From Aurantiochytrium sp. KH105 (lineage: Eukaryota; Sar; Bigyra; Thraustochytrida; Thraustochytriidae), in assembly GCA_003116975.1 (NCBI GenBank), contig BGKB01000076.1, positions 124,001-188,000 of the forward strand: a stretch of 64,000 nt of DNA, written 5' to 3'. The translations under genes were made by a program, and so were the position numbers. The notes beneath the pieces were generated by a model. That model saw only the letters and a list, made by a program, of their open reading frames with translations. It did not search any database and had not been told where the DNA came from. Shown here piece after piece: positions 9,144-19,056 of the stretch. Each line of letters opens with the position of its first letter. Position 1 is the first letter of the stretch.

Positions 9144-9851
9144 ATGATCAAGGCCAGAGCGATTCCCAGGGTGCTCGAGCAGATTAATCATAACGGGATT
9201 GAGTCTTCACTGTAAGTAGATCCGAGGTGATGATGGAATGCTCTTGGACGGCGAGATCTTGAGCTGGACCAAATCCTCAGAAATTAGGCTAACATGTTGA
9301 AACACGCGGAAAGACTGATGCTCGAAGACGGAAGTCTCCTTGGATCAGCCAAGTTGCCGAGTGCACGAATGTCAAGCACTGAGGTACGTTTGAAAAAAGA
9401 AGAAGAAATAAAATGAACAAGAAACAGAAAAGGTCCTTCGAAAAGGGCATCCGAAAAGGGCATCCGAAAAGGGTCCGGGTTGTGTCGTGTATGAGAGACG
9501 GTACGGAAGCTGACGTTTTGTATTGTTTCTTCGCTCTTATCTAACGAACAACAGGTCCAGGCCGCAATTCTCTCCAACCTGTGGAATGATTACCAACATG
9601 CTGGCGCGCGCATTCAGGGAGGTGATCTCGACATGCTCGTTTTGAACTGCGAATCAGGTCGCATTGGCGCGATGAAATTGTGTGACGGGTACATTGTGGC
9701 TGCTGCTGGCCGCGATGCTTCTACGCGTGTTTTGCGCGACGAGCTGGGACGTCTGCGAGACGCCTTGAGCCCCGTGATCGCCTCCCTTGAGATGGACGAT
9801 GCTGCTGGTGATGCCTCTGCGGTCGGTACTGTCGCTGGCGTCAATGCTTAG
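9144..9851 (+). CDS. LAMTOR2: Ragulator subunit LAMTOR2 (roadblock/LC7 fold), three exons
   Basis: Exons 9144-9211, 9314-9383 and 9555-9851 join into a 144-residue protein. Each junction has a consensus donor (GTAAGT, GTACGT), an AG acceptor and an upstream CTAAC branch-like site. The joined product follows LAMTOR2/p14 from end to end: MIKARAIPRVLEQ, then GIESSLLMLEDGSLLGSAKL (family: GVQSTLLLNNEGSLLAYSG), then VQAAILSNLWNDYQ (family: VTAAIASNIWAAYD), then the beta-strand containing LDMLVLNCESGRIGAMKL. LAMTOR2 pairs with LAMTOR3 in the lysosomal scaffold that anchors Rag GTPases for amino-acid activation of mTORC1. The protein is about 20 residues longer than the human one, all in a C-terminal Ala/Gly/Val tail. 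No single reading frame holds the whole gene. Confidence 0.9.
9212..9313 (+). other. Intron 1 of LAMTOR2
   Basis: A 102-nt phase-2 intron. The donor is GTAAGT at 9212, a CTAAC branch-like site lies at 9289-9293, and the acceptor is AAAG at 9313. The chosen acceptor is the only one that restores the conserved LAMTOR2 strand. Confidence 0.85.
9384..9554 (+). other. Intron 2 of LAMTOR2, with a 13-bp tandem repeat
   Basis: A 171-nt phase-0 intron with donor GTACGT, branch-like CTAAC at 9541-9545 and acceptor ACAG at 9554. It contains nearly three copies of CCGAAAAGGGCAT at about 9438-9473. Confidence 0.85.
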
Positions 9852-10857
9852 TTTGCTTGACCTTACTTTTATCTTATCTTTTTTTCTGGAATAAGATGCG
9901 AATGGACTGCCTGGGTGCCCAATAATAATCACCATAAATGAAAGGAAAGGGGAAAACGAGAAGCAGAGCCCCATTGGAGACGGTAGCTGCAGCTTGAACA
10001 AGTTTTGTCCATGGTGATCGCAATTGTCTCCTTGGAAGAATGAAAAAGCGACCTTCCTTCCTGGCTGCAGCTGCCGGCTGCTGCTCCCTTCCACACTGAG
10101 AAGGATAGCGAAAGGAATGGACATATTCACTCTTGAGGAGAGTACAAAAAAAAAGAAGCAGGGGGGCTGTGTGCCAATGCGCTTCGAGAGTGGTGCTCGC
10201 ATGTCGCTGTCGCAGTCGCTGTCGCTCTCGACGGCTTTCACTCACTCGCACGGTGTGGGAGGGGGGACTCCTTTCCTCGAGGCCCGCCCCTTGGTCGCCT
10301 CAACTCCGACTTGTGCCGCGGCCGCGCAAGTGACCCATCCCCCACAGCCCGACTGTTTCACGCCCCGGCAAAGGGTTCCGACGCGCGCGGACTTTGCGCC
10401 CTTTGCGGTCGCAAACTGCCCTTTTATCCGCCCGTTACGGGTGCAAACTCGCGCGCCCGTCCCCGTTCCTCTGCCGGCCCCCACCGGTACGGGCCCCTAG
10501 CGCTTACCTACCCGAAACGAGGCGCCCGGCCTCGCCCGACCCCTCGCAGACCGGAAACAGAAGAGGACCCCGCGCGCGCCCCGCTCGCTCGCCCGCCTGC
10601 TCGCTGGCTGGCTGGCTGGCTCCCGCGCGCCGTCCCGCCGGAGCTCCACAGGCCCGCGCCCTCGCGCCGCCGGCGCCTCCGCTGCGTCCCAGCGCTCGAA
10701 GCGGCGGGCTCGGTCGGCGAGCTGCAGCTCAGCCTGGCTGATCAGATTCAAACCGGATCGACCAGATCCTCCCAGCCGCCAGGACCCGCCCGCCCTCCCG
10801 CGCCCTCAGCTCCACCGGCGCCGCCGCGCGCGCGCGCGCTCGCGCAGGCCGTTCGCC

Positions 10858-10920
10858 CGCCTCGCGTCGCCTCGCGTCGCGTCGCCTCGCGTCGCCTCGC
10901 GTCGCGTCGCCTCGCGTCGC
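10858..10920. repeat. CCTCGCGTCG-type tandem array
   Basis: Imperfect 5- and 10-bp units (CCTCG and CGTCG alternating) run without interruption, about 680 bp upstream of the FHA/LRR start codon. Confidence 0.75.
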
Positions 10921-11396
10921 TTTCGCGCGGAGCGGAGCGGTGAGGTGAGGTAAGCCCAAGCTCAGCCAAGGCAAGCAAGCAAGGCGAAGAGGCGCAGCCT
11001 GGCGCCTGCTTTCTCCCTTTCTCCTGCTTGCGCTCCTTCCGCGCTCCTTCTTCCTTCCTGCCTGTTATTCATTCTCCATCGCCTATTCTCGACTGTTCTC
11101 GTCTATTCCCGACTATTCTCGTCCTTCCTTTCCCCTCTTCTCTCCACTCCGGGCGGCGACGTCGGCGGCGTGGACCCGCACGCGACCCGCGAGCCCGGCA
11201 GAGCCCAGAAGCCGCGAGCGCAGGCGGGCGAGAGCGACGCGCGGCAGGGCGGCGAGGACAGCGCGAGCGCCGGCACGAGCGCGAAGAGCGCGTGCGCGCG
11301 CGAGCGCGCGGGCGAGAGGACCGACCGAGCGAGCGATTGACCCGGGCGACGGACGTGCGTGCGGACGGGCAGAGAGAGCGAGAAAGGGAGCAGACT

Positions 11397-11470
11397 CGCA
11401 CGCTCGCTCGCACGCTCGCACGCACGCTCGCACGCTCGCACGCTTGCGCGCTAGCACGCTAGCACGCTTG
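11397..11470. repeat. CGCTCGCA-type tandem array
   Basis: Imperfect units of CGCACGCT and CGCTCGCA, with variants CTAGCACG, lie within 200 bp of the FHA/LRR start. Confidence 0.75.
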
Positions 11471-11563
11471 CAGAGGAGCGGGCGCTCGCGGGAGGGCGCG
11501 CAGCGAGCGCCGCGCAGCGACGCGACGTGAGCTCGGCGAAGAGAGGAGCGCGGAGGCGTGAGC

Positions 11564-11594
11564 GAAAGAAAGAAAGAAAGAAAGAAAGAAAGAG
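11564..11594. repeat. (GAAA)n array immediately upstream of an ATG
   Basis: Seven to eight GAAA units end two bases before the ATG at 11597 (context GCCATGA). It must be in the 5' leader of the FHA/LRR mRNA. Confidence 0.85.
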
Positions 11595-11596
11595 CC

Positions 11597-12462
11597 ATGA
11601 CAGCCGTTCTGCGGCTGAAGCGCCCCGTCGGCGGCGCGACGCCCACCTCGTTCCGCCTGCCCGGACGCAACGATGAGCCCTCCGAGATGAAGGTGGGCCG
11701 CAATGGAGAGATCTGCGACGTTTTCTTGTATGTTGACGAGCACCCGAGTTTTCTCTCGCGCGTGCACGCCAAGTTCGAGCACTGCAAGGGCGAAAAGACG
11801 CGGGTCCTCACCTCCGAAGGCATCAAGGAAGAGCTCGAGACGTGGTGGCAAGTGAAAGACAACAAATCTGTCAACGGTGTCTTCGTCAACGGAGAGAAAC
11901 TCACGCCCGAAGACCCGCGGCGTCTCCGTCAAGGAGATCGTATCTTCTTTGGCAATCCACAGCACTCCTTCTTTCTCGAGTACGAGTTTATTATTTACCC
12001 TCCTGACTCAAAGGAGGCTCAGCGTTTCGAAAAGCAATCCATTGGGCGTCAACGTTCCCGGCGCACGAAACGTCGCGGTCGCTTCCCATCCGGGCAGCAT
12101 GCATCGTCCTCTCGGTCGGGCGGTCACCATAATAACGTTGACGGGAACCAGTCGGGACATGCTTCCGGGTCGTCGCGAGCGCGCCTTAGCCGTTCTGCCA
12201 ATGTAGCGCGCACGCCGCCTCTCATGTTTGGCTCTCAGGTGCAACTCCCCGCTGGTCCGTTCGGGGGAAACGCGAATGAGACCATGCAAGGAGGTAGACC
12301 GCGTACGCCCGAGGTCGACCAGTATCATCAGCACACGCTCGCTTCGTATCCCATGCATACTTCGCCCCCTGCAGCGAGGCCAGGAACTGCCCCGCCATCA
12401 AGCGTGGGTCTTTCTGTCGCAGAGGCCACGCAGCGGCATTCTGTTTTAAGACAACAACAGCA

Positions 12463-12499
<37 letters not shown>

Positions 12500-14800
12500 G
12501 ATCGCCACAACCATGTGCGATATAACATTGGCATCATGAACAGCATGCAACACTCGCATTTAATGGAGTTGCAAAGACAGTTTGTTGCTTCCAATTCACC
12601 GTCCCCTGCGCCTGCCAGAGACAACGTGAACAACAACGATAAGAGCAACGAAGCCCAAGGCAGTGCCCATAACAATGGCGATAACAGCGGCGGCAACAAT
12701 GACAACAATGCGAGCAACAGCAGCAATAATAACAACAACAACAACGGCGGCAACAACAACAGCAATAACAATAGTCCCTCGAGGTCTGGACCGCCTTCCT
12801 TTTTTGTCGCCACGGGCGGTCCCATTCCCGCAGGGGCAGTTCCTGTGGCTGTCTCTGCGCCTGGCGCCCCGAGCCTGACTTCCCAAATGGCCACTCCAGT
12901 CATGCAGGCCGTGCCACCGAATTCGTCTCCTCCTCAGCTCAGCATGGCCGGAGCTTCCTCTGGGACCTCGCAAAACACCATTCGTCACGACGATGCAGCT
13001 GTTCTTCTTGCGCAAATGCTTCGAGACGCAACGAAACCGCGAAACATGCAGCCGCAACAGCAACAACAGCAAATGCAACAGCAAATTCAACAGTTTCAGC
13101 AATTTCAGCAGCAGCAACAACAACAACAACAACAACAACAGCAAGCCTCTTCCTCGTCGTCATCCTCAGCACCGTCATCGGCCCGCCCAGAGTACGAAGT
13201 GGTTTCTACAATGGGCGGGGGCACGAGCGATCAGCCTCAACCTCAGCACATGCAGTTTCCACCCGAATTCTATTTTGCCGCAGCGACCACGACTTCGCCA
13301 CCGCACGCACTCGCAGAGGTGGCAGGGGCGCCACCGTCATCGAGGCATCGGAAACGTCGCGCATCAAAGCGCGCGTCTCGCGATATGTCCTCGTCGTCTT
13401 CTGATGCCTATGCTCTCGCGAATGACCCGACACAGCGCCTCGATGGCAACGACGATGCAGACCCGGGCGCAGATGGCGACGCCGAAGACGGCTCGCCTCT
13501 GTACGATACTCTGTCCGTCTCGCGCGGCGGCGGCGGCGAAGACGAAACTGACGTGGAGACGGGCGTCGACACCCGCAAGAAAAGCCGGCTGGACCCCGAC
13601 GCCAAGGGACCCAACGACGATTGTCGACTCTTTACAGTCATGGGAGGTGACATGTGGCCGCTTCTGTGCTCCTTTTTGGAAATGGCAGAGGTGTTCCACT
13701 CCCGTGAAGTCTGCAGCACGTTGTTTCACAAAAACAACTTGGTCCTGCAGCAGATCTCCTACATCCGCTGGGACCATCGCTGGAATCAAGAACATGTCGA
13801 GTGGCTCTTGCGGAGGTGTCGCAATGTGCGCCACATAAACGCGGCTGGGTGCTACAACATGATTGACGATCGCGTAGAGATGATTGCCCATTACACGCGA
13901 AACCTGGAGTCGCTGGACCTGAGCGGCTGCTCGCGCATCGCTACAAAGTCCGTCGAGATCTTGGCCAACAACTGTACCAAACTTCGCTCGCTGCGTCTGC
14001 GTGCGTGCAAGCGTGTCGCGAATACAGAGCCGTCGAAATGCCTGACCAAGTTGGCGTCCAAGTGCCCCGATCTCGAGCATCTCGATCTCCGGTGCTGCAA
14101 CATGGATGATGAGTCCCTCATTAATCTTCTCTCGGTCTGCAAGAATCTCCGCACGCTCGACATTGGCTCGACTGGTTTTGCCAACGTCTCAGATGCGGTC
14201 ATGATGGCCCTTGCGACCCACTGCACCAAACTCGAGCAGCTCGGGGTCATGTGCTGCCGGCAAATCACCGATCGTGGCGTGGAGGCTGTGGCTCGGGGCT
14301 GCGGCGCCACCCTTCGACACTTCACCGTGCACTGCTGCTTCGAGTTGACTGACGTCAGTCTCAAGCACCTCGCGCAGCATTGCAAGCGCCTCGAGAGTCT
14401 CAATGTGCATCGTTGCTTCAAAATTTCCAATTTCGGGATTGAGGCGCTTGCCGAGGGATGCGGGGCAACCTTGCGCGCTCTCGATGTCTCTGCATGCAAG
14501 ATCGACGATGATGCCATCGTCGCCATCGCTAACCACTGCCCTTTGCTGCGTGTGCTGGATGTGCGCTCCTGTGATAGCATCACGAGCAATTCCATCAGCA
14601 AAATTGCCAAGGGTTGCCCAGCCCTCGAGCAAATTGACCTCAGCGGATGCAAGCATCTCGACGATTCGTGTATCCACGATCTCGCCAATTTCTCCAAGAA
14701 CCTCACCATGGTAGAGTTTGGAAGTCTTCCTCTCATTACGGAAGATGCGCACCAGACGCTTCGCAATGCCTTGGGTTCTCGAGCTGCTATTTACCTCTAA
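11597..14800 (+). CDS. FHA / F-box-like / leucine-rich-repeat fusion protein
   Basis: Intronless, 1067 residues from the ATG at 11597 in a GCCATG context. The frame is open further up, but only through the GAAA microsatellite and from a non-ATG codon. Residues about 28-122 are a canonical FHA domain: GR (34-35), SRVH (54-57), then NKSVNG and FVNG (89-99), the phosphothreonine-binding set. The middle is disordered, with Gln runs (about 286-301 and 484-515) and Asn/Ser runs (about 355-392). Around 684-725 an F-box-like segment (MWPLLCSFLEMAEV) leads into 11-12 cysteine-containing LRRs of AMN1/FBXL type to the C-terminus, with repeats such as LESLDLSGCSRIA and LRVLDVRSCDSIT. It could be a phospho-dependent SCF receptor; the F-box assignment is tentative. 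An AATAAA lies at 14853, 50 nt past the stop. Confidence 0.93.
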
Positions 14801-15135
14801 TTCATTCATTGTTCACTTACTACCTCATCATGATTGCTAATCTTGACAAAAGAATAAAACCGTTTTCTCTCTGACTACTACCGGGCAATTTATTTTTTAC
14901 TCTAGTCTTTTCTCGCTCTAGAGGAAAAAAATCAACCGAGCCCAAGCAAGCAAGCAAGCAAGCAAGCGAGCATCTTCGACGGTGGCCGTCGCGGCGGCCC
15001 TGAGCAGAGAAGGTCCACGAGAGGCTTGGGGAAGATTGGTCGAGTGACTTGTGGCCGACCCCGAACGACTCATCCGTCTGCTTGCCTGCTTGCTTTTGCG
15101 CCCTCACCGACACACCTCTCCTTGGACCACACAGG
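14801..15135. other. Intergenic region between FHA/LRR and coiled-coil genes, with CAAG array
   Basis: It holds the likely polyadenylation signal of the upstream gene (AATAAA at 14853) and a CAAG tetranucleotide array at 14943-14970 in the promoter or leader of the downstream gene. No coding content is seen. Confidence 0.5.
14943..14970. repeat. (CAAG)n microsatellite
   Basis: About six to seven CAAG units end about 165 bp before the next start codon. Confidence 0.85.
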
Positions 15136-17370
15136 ATGTCAACAACAACTGCCGACCCCGACTGCAACGATGATCGCCGTAAGGACGTCCCGGTGTCCAG
15201 CAGCGAGGCCAACGAGCAAGGAACAGAGAGTCGGGCAGAAAGCAGCGCGACTCCAGAACAGCTTGGAGCATCGCATGGTCCCGTCGAGCATCTCCAAGGC
15301 GCAGAGCTCGAACATCTGCAAAAGAAACACGTTGAAGCATGCGCAGCCTTGGAAAAGGCACTTGGCAGGCTTAATGCAGATGAAGATGAGGTCTCCACGC
15401 TGAGACAACAGCTTGACCTCATGCGCGAACAGATTTCCACAGATATTGAGAGCGCTGCCTCAATTATACGGCAGCAGCAACGCGCTTCTCGTGTTCGAAC
15501 GCCCACGCAACCATCGTCGTCTCCAGCACCACTCCTTACTGTATCGTCGTCACCCTCAGCGTTGTCTTCTCAATCCTATCACTCTCCTGTACGAATGCAG
15601 TCTGCGACTGCCCGCCGAAGATCAGCAGGACTTCTTAGCGCCTATCGATCGCCAGAGTCAGCAGCATCGTCAACGCATTCGAGCACATCGACATCTCCAT
15701 CGCGAAAAGGGCTGAGTCCTAGATCAAAAGCGCCCCAAATCCGCGGACCCGAGACGCTAGGCCGTTCTCCAGTGTCGCCCCAGTGGAGTCCGCACATGCG
15801 AAGACGTTCATACGAGTCTGCCTTGCGACATGTTGCGCCGCCAGAAGCCATCGCAAGACGACGATCAGCCGGATCTGCTTTGTACACGTCACATCAGCGC
15901 GTGAAAGAGTCTTCTCGTCACACACCGCCGCGCCAAAATTATTCCGCGCGAGCCTCTCGTCGACCACACTCTGCCGGCTTTTCGCGGTCTCAAAGATTTT
16001 TCGAAAATGATATGGAGATTGACGATGGCGATGCGAATGCTCATCGCGACAGCAGTCGCGGAAAACGGGGCTACCAACACCGCGTCGACGGCGACGAGCA
16101 CTCCTACAAGTTTTCTGAGTCTCATCGCTCCGAGCGACGAATTTCGCCTTCACAAGAAAACGCACGGTACGAAAATCACGAATCGCGATCCAAATACAAG
16201 TCTGTAAATCGCGATCAGCCGATTCGGGAAGGTGGAGGACGCCACGTTGCAAGACACGATGAAGAAAGGAATTGGTCGTCGCGCTCGGAGCAACGTCCTG
16301 GTCGCTCCTTCGAGCAGGATAGGTCGCTTGCGGCTCAAAGTCGGCGCTCGGATCACAAGCACGACGCGTACGCGGGCTATGACTACGAAGATGACAATCG
16401 TGCACGCTCTGGATCCCGACGAGGCGAAAGAGTAGAATACTCGGGCGCCGTCGACGACGATGAGGAAGGAGAGCTCATGGATGAGGAAGAGCTTCGCGAC
16501 GGTGGTTGCTTTCAGGGTAATGACTTTGATGACGATGCATTGGCCTACGACAATCCCGAAGGGACACGCGAAAGTGAACTGAGACGAGCCCTTCGTAGTC
16601 TGCACGACGAGCTGCAGTGGGTCGACGAAAACGCGATCCAGGCGCGTATCGAGAGTGAGCGTAGGCTCATGAACCTCGTGGAAGCCCTCGCCGGACGGGT
16701 CGCCTCTCTGGAGTCTGAGAAGAGAGATCTTCAGACCAAGTATCATGAAGCCCAAGCTGCACTTCAGCCGGATGTGGAGCAGCGACTCTATGCCCTTGAA
16801 GACGCAGCTGCCTCGATCCAGAACGAGACGCCTCGACTCGCAGATACCCTCGACATCGTTCAGCAAGAGATTGTGCACGTCAGAATTTCTTTGGAGGAGG
16901 CCCGAGCCAAGCAAAACACTTTTCAAGAAAAAAAGCAGCACCGGCATCAGGACCAGCACCAGGACCAGCAGCGCTACGAGCGAGGTGAGCAAATGGACGT
17001 GCTTGCCCCAACCAGTGCTGAAATGGATGTCTTTGAACGTCTTGCAAAGGAAAGGGCAGAGATGGTACGCGAAGAGTGCTCAGCCGACCTGCGTCGAGCT
17101 ATGCACGAGCTGGACGTTGGACGCAAGATCGATAATGCAAGTCTCGATAACAGATTGCGCGATGCACTTGCGAGACTTGACCTTTTGGAGCAACGAATTA
17201 CAGATGACCATGAACAAAGCGTACAAATGCTCGAGCTCTTGCTTCAGGAAAAGAGGCCGCGGGGTGCGGCCTCTGCAGCGAGCTCGACCACCTCATCTAC
17301 CCAGTCTCACAGTCAGTCTCAAGCCCAGACTCAGACCCGCCAGCGACGAAGGTCTTCAGGGGCTCGCTGA
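15136..17370 (+). CDS. Coiled-coil protein with repeated RRRS motifs, function unknown
   Basis: Encodes 744 residues from the ATG at 15136. The frame extends upstream only from a non-ATG codon. I do not recognise the family. An N-terminal helix (about 55-120) is heptad-like. It is followed by a long Ser/Arg-rich disordered stretch in which short basic motifs recur: RRRSAG twice, RRRSY, RPHSAG and, at the very end, RRRSSGAR. These fit AGC-kinase sites. After an acidic patch (EEGELMDEEEL, about 440-455) the region from about 480 to 710 is strongly predicted coiled coil (SELRRALRSLHDELQWV onward). The end is a Ser/Gln/Thr run. It could be a cytoskeletal or basal-body protein, but only composition supports that. 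Confidence 0.8.
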   Translation: MSTTTADPDCNDDRRKDVPVSSSEANEQGTESRAESSATPEQLGASHGPVEHLQGAELEHLQKKHVEACAALEKALGRLNADEDEVSTLRQQLDLMREQISTDIESAASIIRQQQRASRVRTPTQPSSSPAPLLTVSSSPSALSSQSYHSPVRMQSATARRRSAGLLSAYRSPESAASSTHSSTSTSPSRKGLSPRSKAPQIRGPETLGRSPVSPQWSPHMRRRSYESALRHVAPPEAIARRRSAGSALYTSHQRVKESSRHTPPRQNYSARASRRPHSAGFSRSQRFFENDMEIDDGDANAHRDSSRGKRGYQHRVDGDEHSYKFSESHRSERRISPSQENARYENHESRSKYKSVNRDQPIREGGGRHVARHDEERNWSSRSEQRPGRSFEQDRSLAAQSRRSDHKHDAYAGYDYEDDNRARSGSRRGERVEYSGAVDDDEEGELMDEEELRDGGCFQGNDFDDDALAYDNPEGTRESELRRALRSLHDELQWVDENAIQARIESERRLMNLVEALAGRVASLESEKRDLQTKYHEAQAALQPDVEQRLYALEDAAASIQNETPRLADTLDIVQQEIVHVRISLEEARAKQNTFQEKKQHRHQDQHQDQQRYERGEQMDVLAPTSAEMDVFERLAKERAEMVREECSADLRRAMHELDVGRKIDNASLDNRLRDALARLDLLEQRITDDHEQSVQMLELLLQEKRPRGAASAASSTTSSTQSHSQSQAQTQTRQRRRSSGAR

Positions 17371-17605
17371 CGACACACACACACACATACATGCACAAAA
17401 CATTTCCCTATTCACCAAGCACAGGGCTTTGGGCTCGGCTTGCTGCCGTGAATGGACAGACCTGTATCGAATTATTAGCTCGCTAACATGAAAAGTAGAC
17501 CGCACGGCATGAGATTGTTCATCATTTTGACATGTTGTCTTTGACGCAGAAACGAAAAAAGGGGCGCGGGGGAAGATAGACGTGACAAAGGGCAGAGAGA
17601 TGTTG

Positions 17606-18460
17606 TTACAGTGGCGTAAAGGTCGTGCGCACTGATCCGCCCATAACCTTACGCTCGTTCGCAGATTCCTTTGCAACACCTGAAAAGCTCGAGGTCACCT
17701 CGTTAAGAATCTCGAAGGCGCGCTGTTTGCGCATGTTGGGAGGAATTTTCGCAGATCGTCGCAGTACAATCGTGATGCGCACCTGGAACCCCTTTTCAAT
17801 GAACTGCTTGGCACGGCTGACTTTGAATTCGAGATCGTTGGCTTCAATATTTGTGCCAAATTTGAGCTCTTTCAAAGTGTTCTGTTTCGCATGAAGGCGC
17901 GACTGCTGCTGAGCCTTGGATGCTTTCTTGTCAAGATCGTACTTGTACTTGGCAACATCCATGAGCTTGCAAATTGGTACGGCCTTGTGGAGCTCTTTTT
18001 GTTCCGGGTCGGCAGGCTTGAGTTGCAAGAGCTCCATTCCTGCCTTGGCGGCTGCCTCCAAAGCGCGCTCGATCGGGATCACGCCGTGGTTCGTTCCCTT
18101 TTCGTCGATGAACCGCACCATGCCCTCATGGCTTTGAATAGCGGTACCCGTAACAAAGACCTGAGGTTTCCCAGCCAAGCCTCGGAGTTGGATTGTCGAC
18201 CGAGCCGACCTTTGCGCGACACCGCACCGTGCAGCCAAAAGTGACGAGTTTGCTAATGATGCAGGCGCAGAAAATTCACTCATGCAAGCACGAACGGCCA
18301 GGTTGAGAGGTGCATGAGGAAGATGCGCCCGTGGCCCCGGCCGTGTTGCTAACGAGGCCAGGCCCTGTGTGGTGCAGCCGGGTCGCAGGGGTAGGCACGC
18401 TGGTCTCGCGGCCATACGCCGAGCAATAGCGGCAAGCGGGCTCAGAAGGCTCCTCTGCAT
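17606..18460 (-). CDS. Mitochondrial translation initiation factor IF-3
   Basis: 284 residues. From about residue 105 the protein matches bacterial IF-3: the N domain (VRFIDEKGTNHGVIPIERAL, then LLQLKPADP and PICKLMDVAKYKYD), the basic linker helix (KKASKAQQQSRLHAKQ), and the C domain (LKELKFGTNIEANDLEFKV, AKQFIEKGFQVRITIVLR). IF-3 keeps ribosomal subunits apart and checks the start codon. The first 100 residues are rich in Arg, Ala, Ser and Leu and nearly devoid of acidic residues at the start (MQRSLLSPLAAIARRMAARP), fitting a mitochondrial presequence; no plastid is expected in this organism type. It is divergent from TRAPPC8 with 596 bp between starts. The C-terminus is short, without the long extension seen on animal MTIF3. 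Confidence 0.93.
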   Translation of the reverse strand: MQRSLLSPLAAIARRMAARPACLPLRPGCTTQGLASLATRPGPRAHLPHAPLNLAVRACMSEFSAPASLANSSLLAARCGVAQRSARSTIQLRGLAGKPQVFVTGTAIQSHEGMVRFIDEKGTNHGVIPIERALEAAAKAGMELLQLKPADPEQKELHKAVPICKLMDVAKYKYDLDKKASKAQQQSRLHAKQNTLKELKFGTNIEANDLEFKVSRAKQFIEKGFQVRITIVLRRSAKIPPNMRKQRAFEILNEVTSSFSGVAKESANERKVMGGSVRTTFTPL

Positions 18461-19056
18461 GCTCCCTCTTTTCAGTGGGCTGCCGAGCTAGGCAATCTTC
18501 TACGCTCAATTCGTTGGTCACCTTTGGTCGCAAGCCAACTGAGTATGTCCTTGACGTTGGTTTTCCTTGCACCGTCGAGTCGGGTCAAGTCAAGTCAAGT
18601 CAAGTCGCACGTCGAATCAACTCGTCTCGTCTCACGTCGTGTTTCTCGTTTGTGCACGAGTCGACGTCGATCCCGAGGCCACGAACTCTTCCGCTGCTTG
18701 CACCAAACAAAGCTAGAAAACAATTTCTTCGCGCACGTGGGCGAGTACTTGCGCGCACGCGCCTCGAGACAGGCCTCTTGCAGCAGCGACTCGGTGCCAG
18801 TCCGAGTTGCCGCGCTCCGCCACGCCAGCGCTCCTCGTGTCGCTGCGCCGCGCCACGAATGATGTAGTAAAAATGGTTTGCGGCCGCAGCTGCTCCTCCC
18901 GACACAGGGCACAAGTGTTGCAGAACCCACTTTATAAGGACAAAGAGCACATTTGTAGGTATCTTCGGAGCGCGACTTTTTGCAGCGCGCAGTTGCAGCC
19001 TTGTGCGCGCAGAGATCCATCGCCACGTCGTGCGCACGCGGGGAGCAGCGAGGAGG
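18461..19056. promoter_or_regulatory. Bidirectional promoter region, mtIF3 / TRAPPC8
   Basis: The gap separates two divergent ATGs. It contains a GTCAA array at 18584-18606 and a TATA-like TTTATAAGG at about 18931, about 125 bp before the TRAPPC8 start. A minus-strand frame crossing this gap has no recognisable content. The promoter role is inferred from position. Confidence 0.5.
18584..18606. repeat. (GTCAA)n microsatellite
   Basis: Between four and five GTCAA units lie about 125 bp upstream of the IF-3 ATG. Confidence 0.85.

Larger units (their letters stand above)
9852..11596. other. Long intergenic region and 5' leader of the FHA/LRR gene
   Basis: A 1.7-kb gap. The LAMTOR2 3' UTR is followed by GC-rich, C/T-rich low-complexity DNA. 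Imperfect CCTCGCGTCG-type arrays lie at about 10858-10920, CGCTCGCA-type arrays at about 11397-11470, and a GAAA array abuts the ATG. Long frames here on both strands are Arg/Ala/Pro/Ser-only and look like compositional artefacts. No gene is supported. Confidence 0.45.

Noticed and set aside
10024-11904. Several frames of 100-260 residues on both strands around the FHA/LRR leader
   Set aside because: Arg/Ser/Ala/Pro-only translations of tandem arrays; none has a domain and they contradict each other.
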